DNA of 64,000 nt from Actinopolymorpha sp. NPDC004070 (GCF_040610475.1 NZ_JBEXMJ010000006.1:286252-350251), one strand, 5' to 3'. Counted from the first letter of the stretch, positions 35,688-46,778 are shown. The notes: generated from the sequence alone by a model not told the origin. Numbers and translations: made by a program.

Positions 35688-36683
35688 TCAGTTGGCGCCG
35701 AGGATGTCCACCACGAAGACGATCGTGTCGGTCTTCTTCACGTCGGTCTGCGGAAGGTCCTGGCCGAAGCCCTTGTCCGGCGGCAGCACCAGCAGCACGC
35801 GGCTGCCGACGGTCTGGCCGACCAGTCCCTCGGCGAGGCCCTTCACCGGCGTGTTGGACAGCGGGAGGTTCTGGTAGCCGCGCTGCCAGGAGGAGTCGAA
35901 CGGCTTGCCGGTCCGCCAGTTGACGGCCAGGTAGTGCATGTTGACCGTCTGCTTGGCGGTGACCTGCGGGCCCTTGCCCTTGATCAGCGGCTGCGCGACG
36001 AGCTTCTTCGGCGGGGTCGCCCCCTTGGGGACGGTGATCGCGGTCGGGATGTCCTTGGCGTCGGTCTTCACCACGGGCAGGTCCTTCGGCGGGGTGACCT
36101 TGGTGCCTTCGGCCTTGCTCAGCGGCTTGTAGGCCTTCTTCACGTCGATCACGAACACCAGGCTGTCGGTGCCCTTGATGCCGGCCTGCGGCTGGCCGTT
36201 GGCGCCGTAGCCGTCCTTCGGCGGGATGGTGATGAGCACCCGGCTGCCGACTGGCTTGCCGACCAGACCGGTCACGAAGCCGTTGATCAGCTTGCCCTTC
36301 TGGAGCCCGAACGAGGTGGGGCCGCCATGCTTCCAGGAGGAGTCGAACTCCTTGCTGTCCCGGCCGTTGACGCCCAGGTAGTCGACGACGACCTCCTGGC
36401 CCTCGGCGAGCTTGGGGCCGGAACCCTCCTTGATCACCTTGGACTGGGTGGAGGCGACGCTGAACGGCCTGGCGAAGGTGACGGTGGGCTTCTTGCCCGG
36501 GTCACCGGCGACCTTGACCGCGTCGATCGTGCTGGTCTTCTGCTTGGCGGGTGCGGTCGCCTCGGCCGACTTGGTGGCCTTGGCGTCGGGCGAACCGGAC
36601 GAGTCGGACGAGCCGGACGAGCCGCACGCGGCGGTGACCACGAGCAACGACGTCAGGAGGGCGGCTATCAGGCCACGACGCAC
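35688..36683 (-). CDS. Lipoprotein with two FKBP-type prolyl isomerase domains
   Basis: A 331-aa exported lipoprotein. GTG 36683 follows a GAGG site; the signal peptide ends in lipobox VVTAAC (Cys near residue 20), then a Ser/Gly/Asp/Lys linker. Two FKBP domains follow (about residues 80-170 and 225-325), each with FDSSW, GLVGKPVGSRVLI / GLVGQTVGSRVLL and a VFVIDV / VFVVDI end strand. It likely folds proteins outside the membrane by Xaa-Pro isomerisation. An FKBP gene beside pafA is common in actinobacteria. Confidence 0.94.
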   Translation of the reverse strand: MRRGLIAALLTSLLVVTAACGSSGSSDSSGSPDAKATKSAEATAPAKQKTSTIDAVKVAGDPGKKPTVTFARPFSVASTQSKVIKEGSGPKLAEGQEVVVDYLGVNGRDSKEFDSSWKHGGPTSFGLQKGKLINGFVTGLVGKPVGSRVLITIPPKDGYGANGQPQAGIKGTDSLVFVIDVKKAYKPLSKAEGTKVTPPKDLPVVKTDAKDIPTAITVPKGATPPKKLVAQPLIKGKGPQVTAKQTVNMHYLAVNWRTGKPFDSSWQRGYQNLPLSNTPVKGLAEGLVGQTVGSRVLLVLPPDKGFGQDLPQTDVKKTDTIVFVVDILGAN

Positions 36684-36817
36684 TTGAACACCTCGGAATC
36701 GGGAGACGGCACAAACAGTCGACCACACTAGACCGGGAACCTAAGACGTCCCTGAGCGACCCGCGGACGTACCGACGGGTGTACCGAACGTGACGTATCC
36801 CGGGGTCGCGGACGATT

Positions 36818-38179
36818 TCACATGCTCTGGATGAGCTTTTCCACCCGCTCGTCGACGCTGCGGAACGGGTCCTTGCACAACACCGTGCGCTGCGCCTGGT
36901 CGTTGAGCTTGAGGTGCACCCAGTCGACGGTGAAGTCGCGGCGGCGCTCCTGGGCGCGCTTGATGAACTCACCGCGCAGCCGGGCCCGGGTGGTCTGCGG
37001 TGGGACCGACTTCGCCTCGAACACCTCGAGGTCGTTGGTCAACCGCGTCATCTGGCCACGGCGCTCGAGCAGGTAGTACAACCCGCGGTCGCGGTGGATG
37101 TCGTGGTAGGCGAGGTCGAGCTGGGCGACCCGTGGGCTGTTCAGGGACAGGCCGTGCTTGGTGCGGTAGCGATTGACCAGGCGGTACTTCGCCACCCAGT
37201 CGATCTCGCGCTCCACCAGGGTCAGGTCGCCGGAGTCGACCGCCTTCAGGGTGCGTTCCCACAGGTCGAGCACCTTGGTCACCAGCGGCGTGGCGAGCTC
37301 ACGGCGCTCGACGAAGTCGCGGGCCTTGGTGAAGTACTCCTCCTGGATCTCCAGCGCGCTGGCCTCGCGGCCGTTTGCCAGCCGCACCTTGCGCCGGCCG
37401 GTGATGTCGTGGGAGATCTCCCGGATCGCCCGGATGGGGTTCTCCAGGGTCAGGTCGCGCAGCACCAGCCCGGACTCGATCATCCGGAGCACCAGGTCGG
37501 TGGCACCCACCTTCAGCAGGGTGGTCGTCTCCGACATGTTGGAGTCACCGACGATGACGTGCAGCCGGCGGTAACGCTCGGCGTCGGCGTGCGGTTCGTC
37601 GCGGGTGTTGATGATCGGACGGGACCGGGTGGTGGCCGAGGAGACACCTTCCCAGATGTGCTCGGCCCGCTGGCTGACCGCGTAGACCGCGCCGCGCGGC
37701 GTCTGCAGCACCTTGCCGGCGCCGCAGATGATCTGCCGGGACACGAGGAACGGGATGAGGACGTCGGCCAGCCGGGAGAACTCGCCGTGCCGGCTGACGA
37801 GATAGTTTTCGTGGCAGCCGTAGGAGTTGCCGGCGGAGTCGGTGTTGTTCTTGAACAGGTAGACGTCCCCGGCGATGCCCTCCTCGCGCAGCCGGCGTTC
37901 GGCGTCGACCAGCAGGCCCTCGAGGATCCGCTCCCCCGCCTTGTCGTGGGTCACCAGGTCGGTGATCGAGTCGCACTCGGGGGTGGCGTACTCGGGGTGG
38001 CTGCCGACGTCGAGGTAGAGCCGGGCGCCGTTGCGCAGGAAGACGTTGCTGCTCCGCCCCCACGACACGACCCGCCGGAAGAGGTAGCGGGCCACCTCGT
38101 CGGGCGAAAGCCGCCGCTGACCGCGGAAGGTACAGGTGACGCCGTACTCGTTCTCGAGGCCGAATATGCGACGGTCCAT
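36818..38179 (-). CDS. pafA: Pup-protein ligase PafA
   Basis: PafA joins the C-terminal glutamate of Pup to lysines of target proteins, using ATP. The 453-aa protein belongs to the carboxylate-amine ligase fold. ATP/Mg residues are in FGLENEYG (Glu9), and the catalytic Asp57 sits in [34 protein letters not shown] and [13 protein letters not shown] are shared with Dop. The Dop-specific loop is absent, as expected for the ligase. ATG 38179 follows a -10 TAGTGT by 7 nt. Confidence 0.97.
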   Translation of the reverse strand: MDRRIFGLENEYGVTCTFRGQRRLSPDEVARYLFRRVVSWGRSSNVFLRNGARLYLDVGSHPEYATPECDSITDLVTHDKAGERILEGLLVDAERRLREEGIAGDVYLFKNNTDSAGNSYGCHENYLVSRHGEFSRLADVLIPFLVSRQIICGAGKVLQTPRGAVYAVSQRAEHIWEGVSSATTRSRPIINTRDEPHADAERYRRLHVIVGDSNMSETTTLLKVGATDLVLRMIESGLVLRDLTLENPIRAIREISHDITGRRKVRLANGREASALEIQEEYFTKARDFVERRELATPLVTKVLDLWERTLKAVDSGDLTLVEREIDWVAKYRLVNRYRTKHGLSLNSPRVAQLDLAYHDIHRDRGLYYLLERRGQMTRLTNDLEVFEAKSVPPQTTRARLRGEFIKRAQERRRDFTVDWVHLKLNDQAQRTVLCKDPFRSVDERVEKLIQSM

Positions 38180-38186
38180 GGTCACC

Positions 38187-38192
38187 ACACTA
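38187..38192 (-). promoter_or_regulatory. -10 hexamer of pafA
   Basis: TAGTGT on the minus strand, 7 nt before the pafA ATG, within the 69-nt gap after prcA. It allows pafA to be made apart from prcBA. Confidence 0.5.
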
Positions 38193-38248
38193 TGTCGTCG
38201 TGGCGTCGCAGGGGCGAAGCGAGCGAAGTTGATCTGGTCACGATGCGG

Positions 38249-39085
38249 CTACGCGGGTCCCCCGGGCGGCGAGCCGGTCGTGGGGCCGCCGGACGTCCCG
38301 CCAGGCGGGCCGTCGGGGGTCTCACCGGACACGTCGCCGGGCGCCTGGCTCGATGCCGAGCCGGGCGCCGAACCGGGAGCGGCGGACTCTCCGGCGGTGA
38401 GCAGCCGGTCCAGGGCGGGTCCCACCAGGCGGCGGAACTTCCGCTTCTGGATGCGGGTGCGGTCGAGCACGGCCACCTCGAGCTGGCTGGCGTCGAGCCG
38501 GCGGGTGCCGTTGCCGTCCTGGCCGAGAGCTTCCACCGCGAGGGCGAGCACCGTCGACAGGGACTGGCCCTGCTGGTAACGGCGTTCGAGGAAGGCGTTG
38601 ATCTGCTCGGCGGAGCCGCCCATCGCCGCGTACCCGCGCTCGTCGGCGACCGACCCGTCGTAGGTGAGCCGGTAGATCTGGTCCTGCTCCGCGGTCTCAC
38701 CGACCTCGGCGACGAACAGCTCGACCTCGTAGGGCTTCTCGGCGACGCTGGAGAAGATCGTGCCCAGGACCTGGGCGTAGAAGTTGGCCAGGCCACGGGC
38801 GGTCACGTCACGCCGGTCGTACGAATATCCGCGCATGTCCGCGCTGCGAACGCCGGCCACGCGGAGGTTCTCGAACTCGTTGTAGCGGCCGACCGCGGCG
38901 AACGCGATCCGGTCGTAGATCTCGCTGATCTTGTGGAGCGCGGGCGAGCGGTTTTCCGCGACCAGCACGATGCCGTTGTCGTACTGCAGCACGGCCACAC
39001 CGCGGCCGCGGGAGATGTTCTTCCGGGCGAAGTCCGCCCGGTCCTTCATCTGTTGTTCGGGCGAGACGTAGAACGGCATGGTCAT
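38249..39085 (-). CDS. prcA: 20S proteasome alpha subunit
   Basis: Forms the outer rings and the gated entrance of the proteasome. The 278-aa protein starts [22 protein letters not shown], with the alpha-type N-terminal gate segment and [17 protein letters not shown]; no catalytic N-terminal threonine is present. The C-terminal ~45 residues are Pro/Gly/Ser-rich and disordered. Its ATG overlaps the prcB stop (ATGA), so both subunits are made in step. Confidence 0.96.
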   Translation of the reverse strand: MTMPFYVSPEQQMKDRADFARKNISRGRGVAVLQYDNGIVLVAENRSPALHKISEIYDRIAFAAVGRYNEFENLRVAGVRSADMRGYSYDRRDVTARGLANFYAQVLGTIFSSVAEKPYEVELFVAEVGETAEQDQIYRLTYDGSVADERGYAAMGGSAEQINAFLERRYQQGQSLSTVLALAVEALGQDGNGTRRLDASQLEVAVLDRTRIQKRKFRRLVGPALDRLLTAGESAAPGSAPGSASSQAPGDVSGETPDGPPGGTSGGPTTGSPPGGPA

Positions 39086-39954
39086 CGGGCTTCACCGCTC
39101 TCGTCGTCGGGGAACACCGGGGCGGTCGGACCGTCGGGACGGCGCCTTCGCCCGGAGAGCAGACGCTCCACCAGCGCGGCCACCTCGTCGTCGGGCAACC
39201 GGTGGAAGCCCGCGTCGCTGACCGTCGCGACCACGGGATAGATGCGGCGGAAAACGTCCGGGCCGCCGGTCGCCGAGTCGTCGTCGGCCGCGTCGTACAA
39301 CGCCTGCAGGCACCCGCCGATGGCGTGGTCCTGGCCGGCGTCGGCGTGGTAGAGCTTCTTCAGCGCACCGCGGGCGAACACCGACCCCGAACCGATCGAG
39401 TGGAAGTCGCGCTCCTCGTAACGGCCGCCGGTGATGTCGTAGGAGTAGATGCGGCCGTTGCCGGTCTCCAGGTCGTACCCGGCGAAGAGGGGAACCACCG
39501 CGAGGCCCTGCATGGCCAACCCGAGGTTGGAACGCAACAGCATGCCAAGGCGGTTGGCCTTGCCCTCGATGGACAACGTGGTGCCCTCGAGCTTCTCGTA
39601 GTGCTCGAGCTCCACCTGGAACAGCCTGACCAACTCCGCGCCGACGCCCGCGCTGCCGGCGTACCCCACCATGGAGTACTCGTCCGCGGAGAACACCTTC
39701 TCCACGTCGCGCACCGCGATGACGTTGCCCATCGTCGCCCGCCGGTCGCCGGCCATCACCACGCCGCCCGCGTAGGTCGCGGCCACGATGGTGGTGCCGT
39801 GCGGCACCTCGTCGCTCACCGCCGCGCCGGGTGGTGTCCGACCACCGGGCAGCATCTCCGGCGCGTGCGCGCCCAGGAACTCGGCGAACGACGAGGTCCC
39901 GGTGGCGAAGAGAGCGTCGGGAAGACGCCCCGCGCCTGCTCGATCGGTGCCCAC
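39082..39954 (-). CDS. prcB: 20S proteasome beta subunit
   Basis: The catalytic subunit. A 290-aa precursor whose propeptide ends at HG before [12 protein letters not shown]; cleavage exposes the catalytic Thr54. The conserved GDRRATMGN and [15 protein letters not shown] segments are present. GTG 39954 is chosen because GGAAGGAG precedes it and the length matches known PrcB; 21 more codons upstream to an ATG at 40017 lack such a site. The 249 nt before it to pup is longer than usual and could hold a promoter. Confidence 0.95.
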   Translation of the reverse strand: MGTDRAGAGRLPDALFATGTSSFAEFLGAHAPEMLPGGRTPPGAAVSDEVPHGTTIVAATYAGGVVMAGDRRATMGNVIAVRDVEKVFSADEYSMVGYAGSAGVGAELVRLFQVELEHYEKLEGTTLSIEGKANRLGMLLRSNLGLAMQGLAVVPLFAGYDLETGNGRIYSYDITGGRYEERDFHSIGSGSVFARGALKKLYHADAGQDHAIGGCLQALYDAADDDSATGGPDVFRRIYPVVATVSDAGFHRLPDDEVAALVERLLSGRRRRPDGPTAPVFPDDESGEAR

Positions 39955-40203
39955 ACCTCTCCTTCCAGTCCTGCTGGATGTGTCGTGGTGTGCCCGGCGG
40001 ATCGCCACCGGACTCATCCGGAAACCTACCGGGGCGCGGCGACATACGGGGCACGAGACCTGAGATCCGCGCGACCTCGACCGGCAACCTGGGCGAACCG
40101 TGGCGGCCGGCCGAGTGCGGCGAGCACCGGAGGAACGCCGGGGCTCGCCGCGGACCGGCCGCGCGGTCGCGAATCTGCCGTCGAGGAAACGGCGGGCCGG
40201 TGG

Positions 40204-40425
40204 CTACTGGCCGCCCTTCTGGACGAAGCTGCGCACGAAGTCCTCGGCGTTCTCCTCCAGCACCTCGTCGATCTCGTCGAGGATCGAGTCGACGTCCTCG
40301 TCGATCTGGTCCTTGCGCTCCTTGGTGGCCTCATCGGCCTGGACGTCGGTGAGCTCCTCTTCCTCGGAGCCCTTGCGCGTGGTGCGGTGCTGCTGACCGC
40401 CCCCGCCGCCCTCTCGTGTTCCCAT
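40204..40425 (-). CDS. pup: Prokaryotic ubiquitin-like protein Pup
   Basis: The tag for proteasome degradation. The 73-aa disordered protein has the coiled-coil-forming segment that binds Arc/Mpa (DSILDEIDEVLEENAEDFV in parts, residues 46-65) and the C-terminal GGQ. The last Gln must be deamidated by Dop before PafA can ligate it. The N-terminal 20 residues are rich in Gly, Gln and Arg. A GGGGAGGGG site precedes the ATG. It lies between dop and prcB. Confidence 0.97.
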   Translation of the reverse strand: MGTREGGGGGQQHRTTRKGSEEEELTDVQADEATKERKDQIDEDVDSILDEIDEVLEENAEDFVRSFVQKGGQ

Positions 40426-40661
40426 CTCGCCCCTCCCCGACCTACTCCACAGGGGTTGCTTTGGTACCGCCTACCTGGACCTTACAAGCGCATACCGACC
40501 AGGGGGAGGTACCCAGCGCACCAGAGTCGACACCCGACGGGCTTTGCCGGGCAAAACGGGGCGAACGGGAGTCCGCCCCACGCCCTGAACCGGACCCTCG
40601 GCCAGGTTTGGAGGCGGTCCACGCGGGTGAAAAGGCGCCTCGCCTGAGCCTGGGGCTGGAC

Positions 40662-42173
40662 CTAGCCGCCGGTGATGGTGCGGACGAGCTCTTCCGCGGT
40701 CCGGCAGCGGTCAAGCAGCTGGCCGACGTGGGCGCGGGTCCCGCGCAGCGGCTCGAGGGTGGGAACGCGCTGCAGCGACTCGTTGCCCGGCAGATCGAAG
40801 ATCACCGAGTCCCACGACGCGGCGGCCACGTGTTCGGAGTACTGCGCCAGGCAACGGCCGCGGAAGTAGGCGCGGGTGTCCTCCGGCGGCTGGTGCACGG
40901 CGCGTTCGATCTCCGCGTCGCTGAGGATGCGGGCCATCCGCCCGCGCTCGACGAACCGCGGATACAGGCCGCGCTCGGGACGCAGGTCGGCGTACTGAAG
41001 GTCGACCAGCTGGAGCTTGGGGTGGCTCCAGTCCAGCCCGTCCCGCTCGCGGTACTGCTGCAGCACGGCCAGCTTGGCCACCCAGTCCAGCTCGCGGGAC
41101 AGCGACATCGGGTCGGACTCCAGGCGGGTCAGCACCGACTCCCAGCGGTCCAGGACGTCCCGGGTCTCCGGGTCGGTGTCGGCGCCGCTGCGGTCCTCGA
41201 CGTACTTGCGTGCGTTCTCGAGGTACTCCATCTGGAGCTGGACCGCGGTCAGCTTGCGGCCGCTCTTCAGGGTCAGGAGGTGGCGCAGGCTCGGGTCGTG
41301 CGAAACCTCGTGCAGCGACGTCACCGGGTGCTCGACGCTCAGGTCGGTGGTGAGGAAGTCGTCCTCGATCATCGACAGCACGAGCGCCGTCGTGCCGGCC
41401 TTGAGGTAGGTCGCCACCTCCGACAGGTTGGCGTCGCCGATGATGACGTGCAGGCGGCGGTACTTGTCGGCGTCGGCGTGCGGCTCGTCCCGGGTGTTGA
41501 TGATCGGGCGCTTCAGCGTGGTCTCCAGGCCCACCTCGACCTCGAAGAAGTCCGCCCGCTGGCTGATCTGGAAGCCGTGCCGGCTGCCGTCCTGGCCGAG
41601 CCCGACCCGTCCGGCGCCGCACACCACCTGCCTGCTCACGAAGAACGGCGTGAGGTTGCGCACGATGTCGGCGAACGGGGTCGACCGGCTCATGAGGTAG
41701 TTCTCGTGGCAGCCGTAGGACGCGCCCTTGTTGTCGGTGTTGTTCTTGTAGAGCAGGATCGAGGTCGACAACGGCGGCTCGGCCGCTCGCCGGGAGGCCT
41801 CCAGCATCACCCGCTCACCCGCCTTGTCCCACAGGACGAGATCGCGCGGGTTGGTCACCTCCGGCGAGGAGTACTCCGGGTGCGCGTGGTCGACGTAGAG
41901 CCGGGCTCCGTTGGTGAGAATCGCGTTGGCCAGCCCCACCTCCTCGTCGGTGAGCTGGCTGTCATCGGCCACGTCACGGGCAAGATCGAACCCGCGCGCG
42001 TCGCGCAGTGGGTTCTCCTCCTCGAAGTCCCAGCGGGCCCGGCGAGCACGGATCACCTTGCCGGCGTAGGCGTTCACGACCTGCGAGGACGACAGCATCG
42101 GGTTGACGGTCGGTTGCCCGGCGACGGAAATGCCGTACTCGGTCTCCACGCCCATTACCCGGTGCACGCTCAT
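40662..42173 (-). CDS. dop: Pup deamidase/depupylase Dop
   Basis: Dop turns the C-terminal Gln of Pup into Glu and removes Pup from targets. The 503-aa protein shares the PafA fold; the catalytic Asp95 is in [16 protein letters not shown], and GVETEYG is near the start. The Dop loop (about residues 41-80, [17 protein letters not shown] and DDSQLTDEE) is present and sets it apart from PafA. A GAGGAG site precedes the ATG. The gene lies between arc and pup, the order seen in other actinobacteria. Confidence 0.97.
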   Translation of the reverse strand: MSVHRVMGVETEYGISVAGQPTVNPMLSSSQVVNAYAGKVIRARRARWDFEEENPLRDARGFDLARDVADDSQLTDEEVGLANAILTNGARLYVDHAHPEYSSPEVTNPRDLVLWDKAGERVMLEASRRAAEPPLSTSILLYKNNTDNKGASYGCHENYLMSRSTPFADIVRNLTPFFVSRQVVCGAGRVGLGQDGSRHGFQISQRADFFEVEVGLETTLKRPIINTRDEPHADADKYRRLHVIIGDANLSEVATYLKAGTTALVLSMIEDDFLTTDLSVEHPVTSLHEVSHDPSLRHLLTLKSGRKLTAVQLQMEYLENARKYVEDRSGADTDPETRDVLDRWESVLTRLESDPMSLSRELDWVAKLAVLQQYRERDGLDWSHPKLQLVDLQYADLRPERGLYPRFVERGRMARILSDAEIERAVHQPPEDTRAYFRGRCLAQYSEHVAAASWDSVIFDLPGNESLQRVPTLEPLRGTRAHVGQLLDRCRTAEELVRTITGG

Positions 42174-42328
42174 GGGACTCCTCGTCGCCAGTGTGGCATC
42201 GCCGCGTCGTCGCGAGCCCGAGCCGAACGGCTCATGCCCGCTCCGGCTCCTTCTTACGAGCGTACGCGGACAAGCCGTGTGTGTAGGGCAGCGTTAGCCG
42301 ATTGTCGCCGGAGATACCGGTCATGACA

Positions 42329-42368
42329 CCCGCGGGTGTCCCACTCGGACGAGCGGGACACCCGCGGG
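42329..42368 (-). terminator. Terminator after arc
   Basis: Perfect 14-bp arms (42329-42342 and 42355-42368) with a 12-nt loop, 60 nt past the arc stop. It ends the arc transcript; dop starts 156 nt further on. Confidence 0.8.
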
Positions 42369-42428
42369 CTCTGGTGCGCGTTTCGTGTCCACCGGCAGGC
42401 GGACGTCAGGCGGTCGGTCAGATGCTGG

Positions 42429-44201
42429 TCAGAGGTACTGGCCGGTGTTGGCGACCGTGTCGATCGAGCGACCGGCGTCGGCGCCTTCCTTGCCCTGGAT
42501 GAGCGTACGGATGAAGACGATCCGCTCGCCCTTCTTGCCCGAGATCCGCGCCCAGTCGTCGGGGTTGGTCGTGTTGGGCAGGTCCTCGTTCTCCTTGAAC
42601 TCGTCGACGCAGGCCTGTAGCAGGTGCTGGACGCGCAGGCCCTTCTGTTGCAGCTCGAGGAAGTCCTTGATGGCCATCTTCTTCGCCCTGCTGACGATGT
42701 TCTCGATCATGGCGCCGGAGTTGAAGTCCTTGAAGTAGAGGACCTCCTTGTCGCCATTGGCGTAGGTGACCTCCAGGAAGCGGTTTTCCTCCAGCTCGGA
42801 GTACATCCGCTCCACGGTGCGCTGGATCATGCCGCTGACGCAGGCGTCCCGGTTGCGGCCGAACTCGCCCAGGTCGTCCTCGTGCAGGGGCAGGGTGGCG
42901 GTGAGGTACTTCGCGAAGATGTCCCGGGCGGCCTCGGCGTCGGGGCGCTCGATCTTGATCTTCACGTCCAGCCGGCCCGGCCGCAGGATCGCCGGGTCGA
43001 TCATGTCCTCGCGGTTGGAGGCGCCGATGACGATGACGTTCTCCAGCCCCTCCACGCCGTCGATCTCCGACAGCAGCTGCGGGACGATGGTGTTTTCCAC
43101 GTCGGAGGACACGCCCGACCCGCGAGTGCGGAAGAGCGAGTCCATCTCGTCGAAGAACACGATGACCGGCGTGCCCTCGCCGGCCTTCTCCCGGGCCCGC
43201 TGGAACACCAGGCGGATGTGCCGCTCGGTCTCACCGACGTACTTGTTGAGCAGCTCGGGGCCCTTGATGTTGAGGAAGTAGCTCTTGCCCTCGGTCTTGG
43301 CGTCACGCATCGCGACCTGCTTGGCGAGAGAGTTGGCGACGGCCTTGGCGATGAGCGTCTTGCCGCACCCGGGCGGACCGTACAGCAGCACGCCCTTCGG
43401 CGCCTTCAGCTCGTGCTCGCGGAAGAGGTCGGCGTGGAGGTAGGGCAGCTCCACCGCGTCGCGGATCTGCTCGATCTGGTTGCGCAGACCGCCGATGTCT
43501 TCGTACCGGATGTCGGGGACCTCTTCGAGGATCAGCTCCTCGACCTCGGTCTTGGGGATGCGCTCGTAGACGTAGCCGGAGCGGGGCTCGAACAGCAGTG
43601 AGTCGCCGGCCCGGATCGGGGTGTCGCGCAGCGGCTCGGCGAGCCGCGCGATGCGCTCGTCGTCGGTGTGGCCGATGACCAGCGCGCGGTCGCCGTCCTC
43701 CAGCAGCTCCTTGAGCATGACGACTTCGCCGACCTGCTCGTAGGACAGCGCGCGAACGACGTTGAAGGACTCGTTGAGCATGACCTCCTGGCCCGGGCGG
43801 AGCTCGTCGAGGTCGATGCTGGGGCTGACCGTCACCCGGAGCTTGCGGCCTCCGGTGTAGACGTCGGCGCTGTCGTCGTCGTTTCGGTTGATGAAGATCC
43901 CGAAGCTCGCGGGCGGCTGGGCGAGCCGGTCCACCTCGTCCTTGAGGGTGACGATCTGCTCCCGGGCCTCCCGGAGAGTTCCCGCGAGGCGTTCGTTCTG
44001 TGCCGTGATGTTGGCCAGCATCGCCTGCGCCTCGGCGAGCCGCTGCTCGAGTTGCCGGCTGTCCCGCGGCTGCTCCGCGAGCCGGCGGCGCAGTGCCGCG
44101 ACCTCTTCCTCGAGGTAGGTGACCTGGCTGGCGAGCTCGTCCGGCGAGCGCGCCTCGCGTCGGTCGTCTGGTGCGGGCACGTCCCTCACCTCCCCAGTCA
44201 C
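42429..44201 (-). CDS. arc: Proteasomal AAA+ ATPase Arc/Mpa
   Basis: The hexameric unfoldase that binds Pup and feeds substrates into the 20S core. The 590-aa protein has an N-terminal coiled coil (about residues 22-92), two OB folds (to about 220), and a AAA+ domain with Walker A GPPGCGKT (275-282), Walker [10 protein letters not shown] (near 350) and the arginine-finger region. It ends in GQYL, the docking tail for the alpha ring. The start used is GTG 44201; a GTG seven codons later has a better GGGGAGG site. No riboswitch is seen upstream. Confidence 0.96.
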   Translation of the reverse strand: MTGEVRDVPAPDDRREARSPDELASQVTYLEEEVAALRRRLAEQPRDSRQLEQRLAEAQAMLANITAQNERLAGTLREAREQIVTLKDEVDRLAQPPASFGIFINRNDDDSADVYTGGRKLRVTVSPSIDLDELRPGQEVMLNESFNVVRALSYEQVGEVVMLKELLEDGDRALVIGHTDDERIARLAEPLRDTPIRAGDSLLFEPRSGYVYERIPKTEVEELILEEVPDIRYEDIGGLRNQIEQIRDAVELPYLHADLFREHELKAPKGVLLYGPPGCGKTLIAKAVANSLAKQVAMRDAKTEGKSYFLNIKGPELLNKYVGETERHIRLVFQRAREKAGEGTPVIVFFDEMDSLFRTRGSGVSSDVENTIVPQLLSEIDGVEGLENVIVIGASNREDMIDPAILRPGRLDVKIKIERPDAEAARDIFAKYLTATLPLHEDDLGEFGRNRDACVSGMIQRTVERMYSELEENRFLEVTYANGDKEVLYFKDFNSGAMIENIVSRAKKMAIKDFLELQQKGLRVQHLLQACVDEFKENEDLPNTTNPDDWARISGKKGERIVFIRTLIQGKEGADAGRSIDTVANTGQYL

Positions 44202-44538
44202 TGTTGCTTGTCCGCGCCCCTGCTACCGCGTGGACGTGGATCTCGCTGGTGTCCGCGCCGAGCCGATGCGCCGACGCCTCTGACCTTATATCTCCCCACC
44301 ACCGACAGGTCACGCCCACAAGTCAGAACGTCACAAACCGATGGCGAATCGTGGCCGTTTCTTACACGCCAGGGGCCTACGGCCTTCCACACTACGGGCC
44401 GCGGCCATTTTCGCCACCACATTCGCCAGCACATTCGGTGCCGCGCCCGCTTCTGCCGCATGGGTCCTGGACGGGGGGCCTGCCGGGTCGGGGGTCCCCC
44501 GGAGCCGGCCCCGACAGCGGCCAGCGAGGGCGGCCCGG
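44202..44538. other. Gap between trmI and arc
   Basis: 337 nt without a convincing gene. It must hold the arc promoter. It has short repeats such as CACATTCG (two copies near 44419-44439) and G/C-rich stretches near 44470-44510. A reading frame beginning at 44341 looks like a signal peptide (residues 15-40) but then runs antisense through trmI, so I do not call it. Confidence 0.5.
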
Positions 44539-45591
44539 TCAGTCCGCCTGCCGGCCCGCGGCCCGCGGCCCGTCGTAGTTCTCGCCGTAGGAGCCGGGTG
44601 CAGGTCGGCGCCGGCGGCCGGGTGCGGTGACACCGGCGGCGAGCCTGCGGGTGGTCACCAGGAAGCCGGTGTGACCGATCATCCGGTGGTCCGGCCGGAC
44701 CGCCAGTCCCTCCACGTGCCAGGTGCGCACCATCGTCTCGCTGGCCTGCGGCTCGGTGAAACCGCCGTGGGCACGTGCGGTCTCGACCGTCCGCGAGAGC
44801 TGGGTGGTCGTGGCGACGTAGCAGCACAGCACGCCACCGGGCACCAGTGCCTGGGCGGCCCAGTCCACGCACTCCCAGGGCGCGAGCATGTCGAGCACGA
44901 TCCGGTCCACCCGGGGCCGGGTGGGTGCGTCCACCACGTCGCCCACGGTGAGGTCCCACGTCGGCTGGGGTCCGCCGAAGAAGCGCTCCACGTTGCGGCG
45001 TGCGATCGCGGCGAAGTCCTCCCGGCGTTCGTACGACGACACCCGGCCCGCCGGACCGACCGCGCGCAGCAAGGCGCAGGTCAGTGAGCCCGAGCCCGCG
45101 CCGGCCTCGACCACGTGGGCGCCAGGGAAGACGTCCGCGGCGACCAGGATCTGGGCGGTGTCCTTGGGGTAGACCACCGCTGCCCCGCGCGGCATGGAAA
45201 GGACGTAGTCGGACAGGAGGGGTCGCAGCGCCAGATAGGGGACGCCACCGGTCGACTTGATCACGACCCCCTCGGGCTGACCGATCAGGTCGTCCAGGGC
45301 GATTCCGCCACGATGGGTGTGGAACGTCTTCCCCGGCTCCAGCGTGACCAGGTGTTTGCGCCCCTTGTGGTCCTCCAGCCGGACCTGCTCACCGGCCAGC
45401 AGCGGCCGGGCGTCCGCGGCGTCCTCGGCCTCCTCGGCCGGCTCACCGGGCTCGTGACCGGAGTCCTCACCGGGCTCGTCACCGGGCTCGTCACCGGGCG
45501 CGACGGGCAGGTCGGTCGGGCCGGCCGGGTCGGCGCCGGGGTGCGGCCTGGAGTCGGGAACGTGCTCGGCGGAGGGATCGGTCGGGGACAT
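44539..45591 (-). CDS. trmI: tRNA (adenine-58-N1)-methyltransferase
   Basis: TrmI methylates A58 in the tRNA T-loop with SAM. The 350-aa protein has the family N-terminal beta domain (GRKHLVTLEPGKTFHTHRG) and the Rossmann core with VEAGAGSGSLTCALLRAVG near residue 162 and the DMLAPWECV segment near 233. About 60 N-terminal residues are acidic and disordered with repeated GDEPGDEPGE units, longer than usual. ATG 45591 follows TACGCT by 7 nt. TrmI stands upstream of the proteasome ATPase gene in many actinobacteria. Confidence 0.94.
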   Translation of the reverse strand: MSPTDPSAEHVPDSRPHPGADPAGPTDLPVAPGDEPGDEPGEDSGHEPGEPAEEAEDAADARPLLAGEQVRLEDHKGRKHLVTLEPGKTFHTHRGGIALDDLIGQPEGVVIKSTGGVPYLALRPLLSDYVLSMPRGAAVVYPKDTAQILVAADVFPGAHVVEAGAGSGSLTCALLRAVGPAGRVSSYERREDFAAIARRNVERFFGGPQPTWDLTVGDVVDAPTRPRVDRIVLDMLAPWECVDWAAQALVPGGVLCCYVATTTQLSRTVETARAHGGFTEPQASETMVRTWHVEGLAVRPDHRMIGHTGFLVTTRRLAAGVTAPGRRRRPAPGSYGENYDGPRAAGRQAD

Positions 45592-45598
45592 GACGGGC

Positions 45599-45604
45599 AG
45601 CGTA
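45599..45604 (-). promoter_or_regulatory. -10 hexamer of trmI
   Basis: TACGCT on the minus strand, 7 nt before the ATG; leaderless transcript likely, although the M50 gene lies just downstream of the site. Confidence 0.5.
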
Positions 45605-45623
45605 ACCAGGGGTCGGAGCAGGG

Positions 45624-46778
45624 TCAGGTGCGGGCCAGCGCCCCGTCGACGTCGGCGGTGGCCAGTACCCCGAAGACGCGTCCGTCGGGCTCGACCAGGA
45701 GGTACTCCGTGGCGGGGGTGCCGCCCATCGCCCGGACCAGCGCCTCGCCGGTGAGGCGTACGTCGAGCACCAGTCCCGGCTCGATCCGGCGGGCGACGTC
45801 ACCCACCGAGATCCACGGCCGCCGGTGCTCGGGAGTGGCCAGCACCGCGGCCTCGCTGACGAGGCCGGTCGGACGGCCGTCGCTGCCGACGACCACCAGC
45901 GAACCCGCGTGCGCCTCCTGGGCTCGCCGGACCGCCTCCGACAGGGGAAGCTCCGACGGCACGGGCACGCCGCGCCGGGCGAGCGAGCGGGCGTGGATGT
46001 TCGGCAGCTTCCGCCTGATCTTCGCGCTCATCAGCGCCTGGCTGGAGCCGGCCCACATGAACATCGCCAGGAAGACGCTCCACACGATGTGCAGCAGGCT
46101 CGGCGCCCCCCACGAGCTGGCGAGGAGCGTCCACGGCAGGAGCAGCACGATGGCGGCGACGACGCGGCCGGCCCATCCGGCTACGGCGGTGCCGAGATGA
46201 GGCTGCTTGGTCACCGCCCACACTCCGGCGCGCAGGAGCCGGCCGCCGTCCAGCGGGAGCCCCGGCAGCAGGTTGAACAGCCCGACCAGCAGGTTTGCCC
46301 AGGCGAGCTGGAACAACGCGAGCTCGAGCAGCGCGGGGGCGGAGATCGCGGTGTGGCCGAGCGCGGCCAGGCCGGCGATGCCCAACGAGGTGAGCGGCCC
46401 GACGACGGCGACGGCGAACTCCCGCCACGGGGTCTGCGGCTCGCTCTCGATCTCGGACAGGCCGCCCAGGAACTGCAGCGTGATCGCACGCACCGGCAGG
46501 TCGAACTTCCTGGCCACCAGGACGTGGGCGATCTCGTGCACCAGTACCGAGGCGTAGAGCAGGACGGCGAAACCGAGCGCCGCCACGAACGACCAGACAC
46601 CCAGGCCGGGCACCTGTGCGTCGACCACCGGCCGGAAGACGTACGCGATCAGCAGTGCGACCAGGACCCAGGACACGTTGACGTAGACGGGAACCCCGAC
46701 AACCCGCGCGATCTGGACCGCGCCGGGCCGGCGCTGTGCCTCCCGGGACGGGTCGTTCTTCTCCACGTCGTGCACCAT
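45624..46778 (-). CDS. M50 site-2-type metalloprotease with CBS domains
   Basis: A 384-aa membrane protease. The zinc motif HEIAH is in the second helix (near residue 81), and the third ligand motif is NLLPGLPLDGGRLLRA near residue 166. About six membrane helices are seen. The last ~120 residues carry a CBS pair (SLVVVGSDGRPTGLVSEAAVL and YLLVEPDGRVFGVLATADV). It resembles mycobacterial Rv2625c-type proteins and probably cuts membrane-bound regulators. It lies directly upstream of trmI on the same strand, 32 nt apart. Confidence 0.92.
   Translation of the reverse strand: MVHDVEKNDPSREAQRRPGAVQIARVVGVPVYVNVSWVLVALLIAYVFRPVVDAQVPGLGVWSFVAALGFAVLLYASVLVHEIAHVLVARKFDLPVRAITLQFLGGLSEIESEPQTPWREFAVAVVGPLTSLGIAGLAALGHTAISAPALLELALFQLAWANLLVGLFNLLPGLPLDGGRLLRAGVWAVTKQPHLGTAVAGWAGRVVAAIVLLLPWTLLASSWGAPSLLHIVWSVFLAMFMWAGSSQALMSAKIRRKLPNIHARSLARRGVPVPSELPLSEAVRRAQEAHAGSLVVVGSDGRPTGLVSEAAVLATPEHRRPWISVGDVARRIEPGLVLDVRLTGEALVRAMGGTPATEYLLVEPDGRVFGVLATADVDGALART

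Noticed and set aside
44341..45087. Plus-strand frame with a signal-peptide-like opening
   Set aside because: Only the first 40 residues look like an export signal; the rest is antisense to trmI with no protein-like pattern and no ribosome-binding site.
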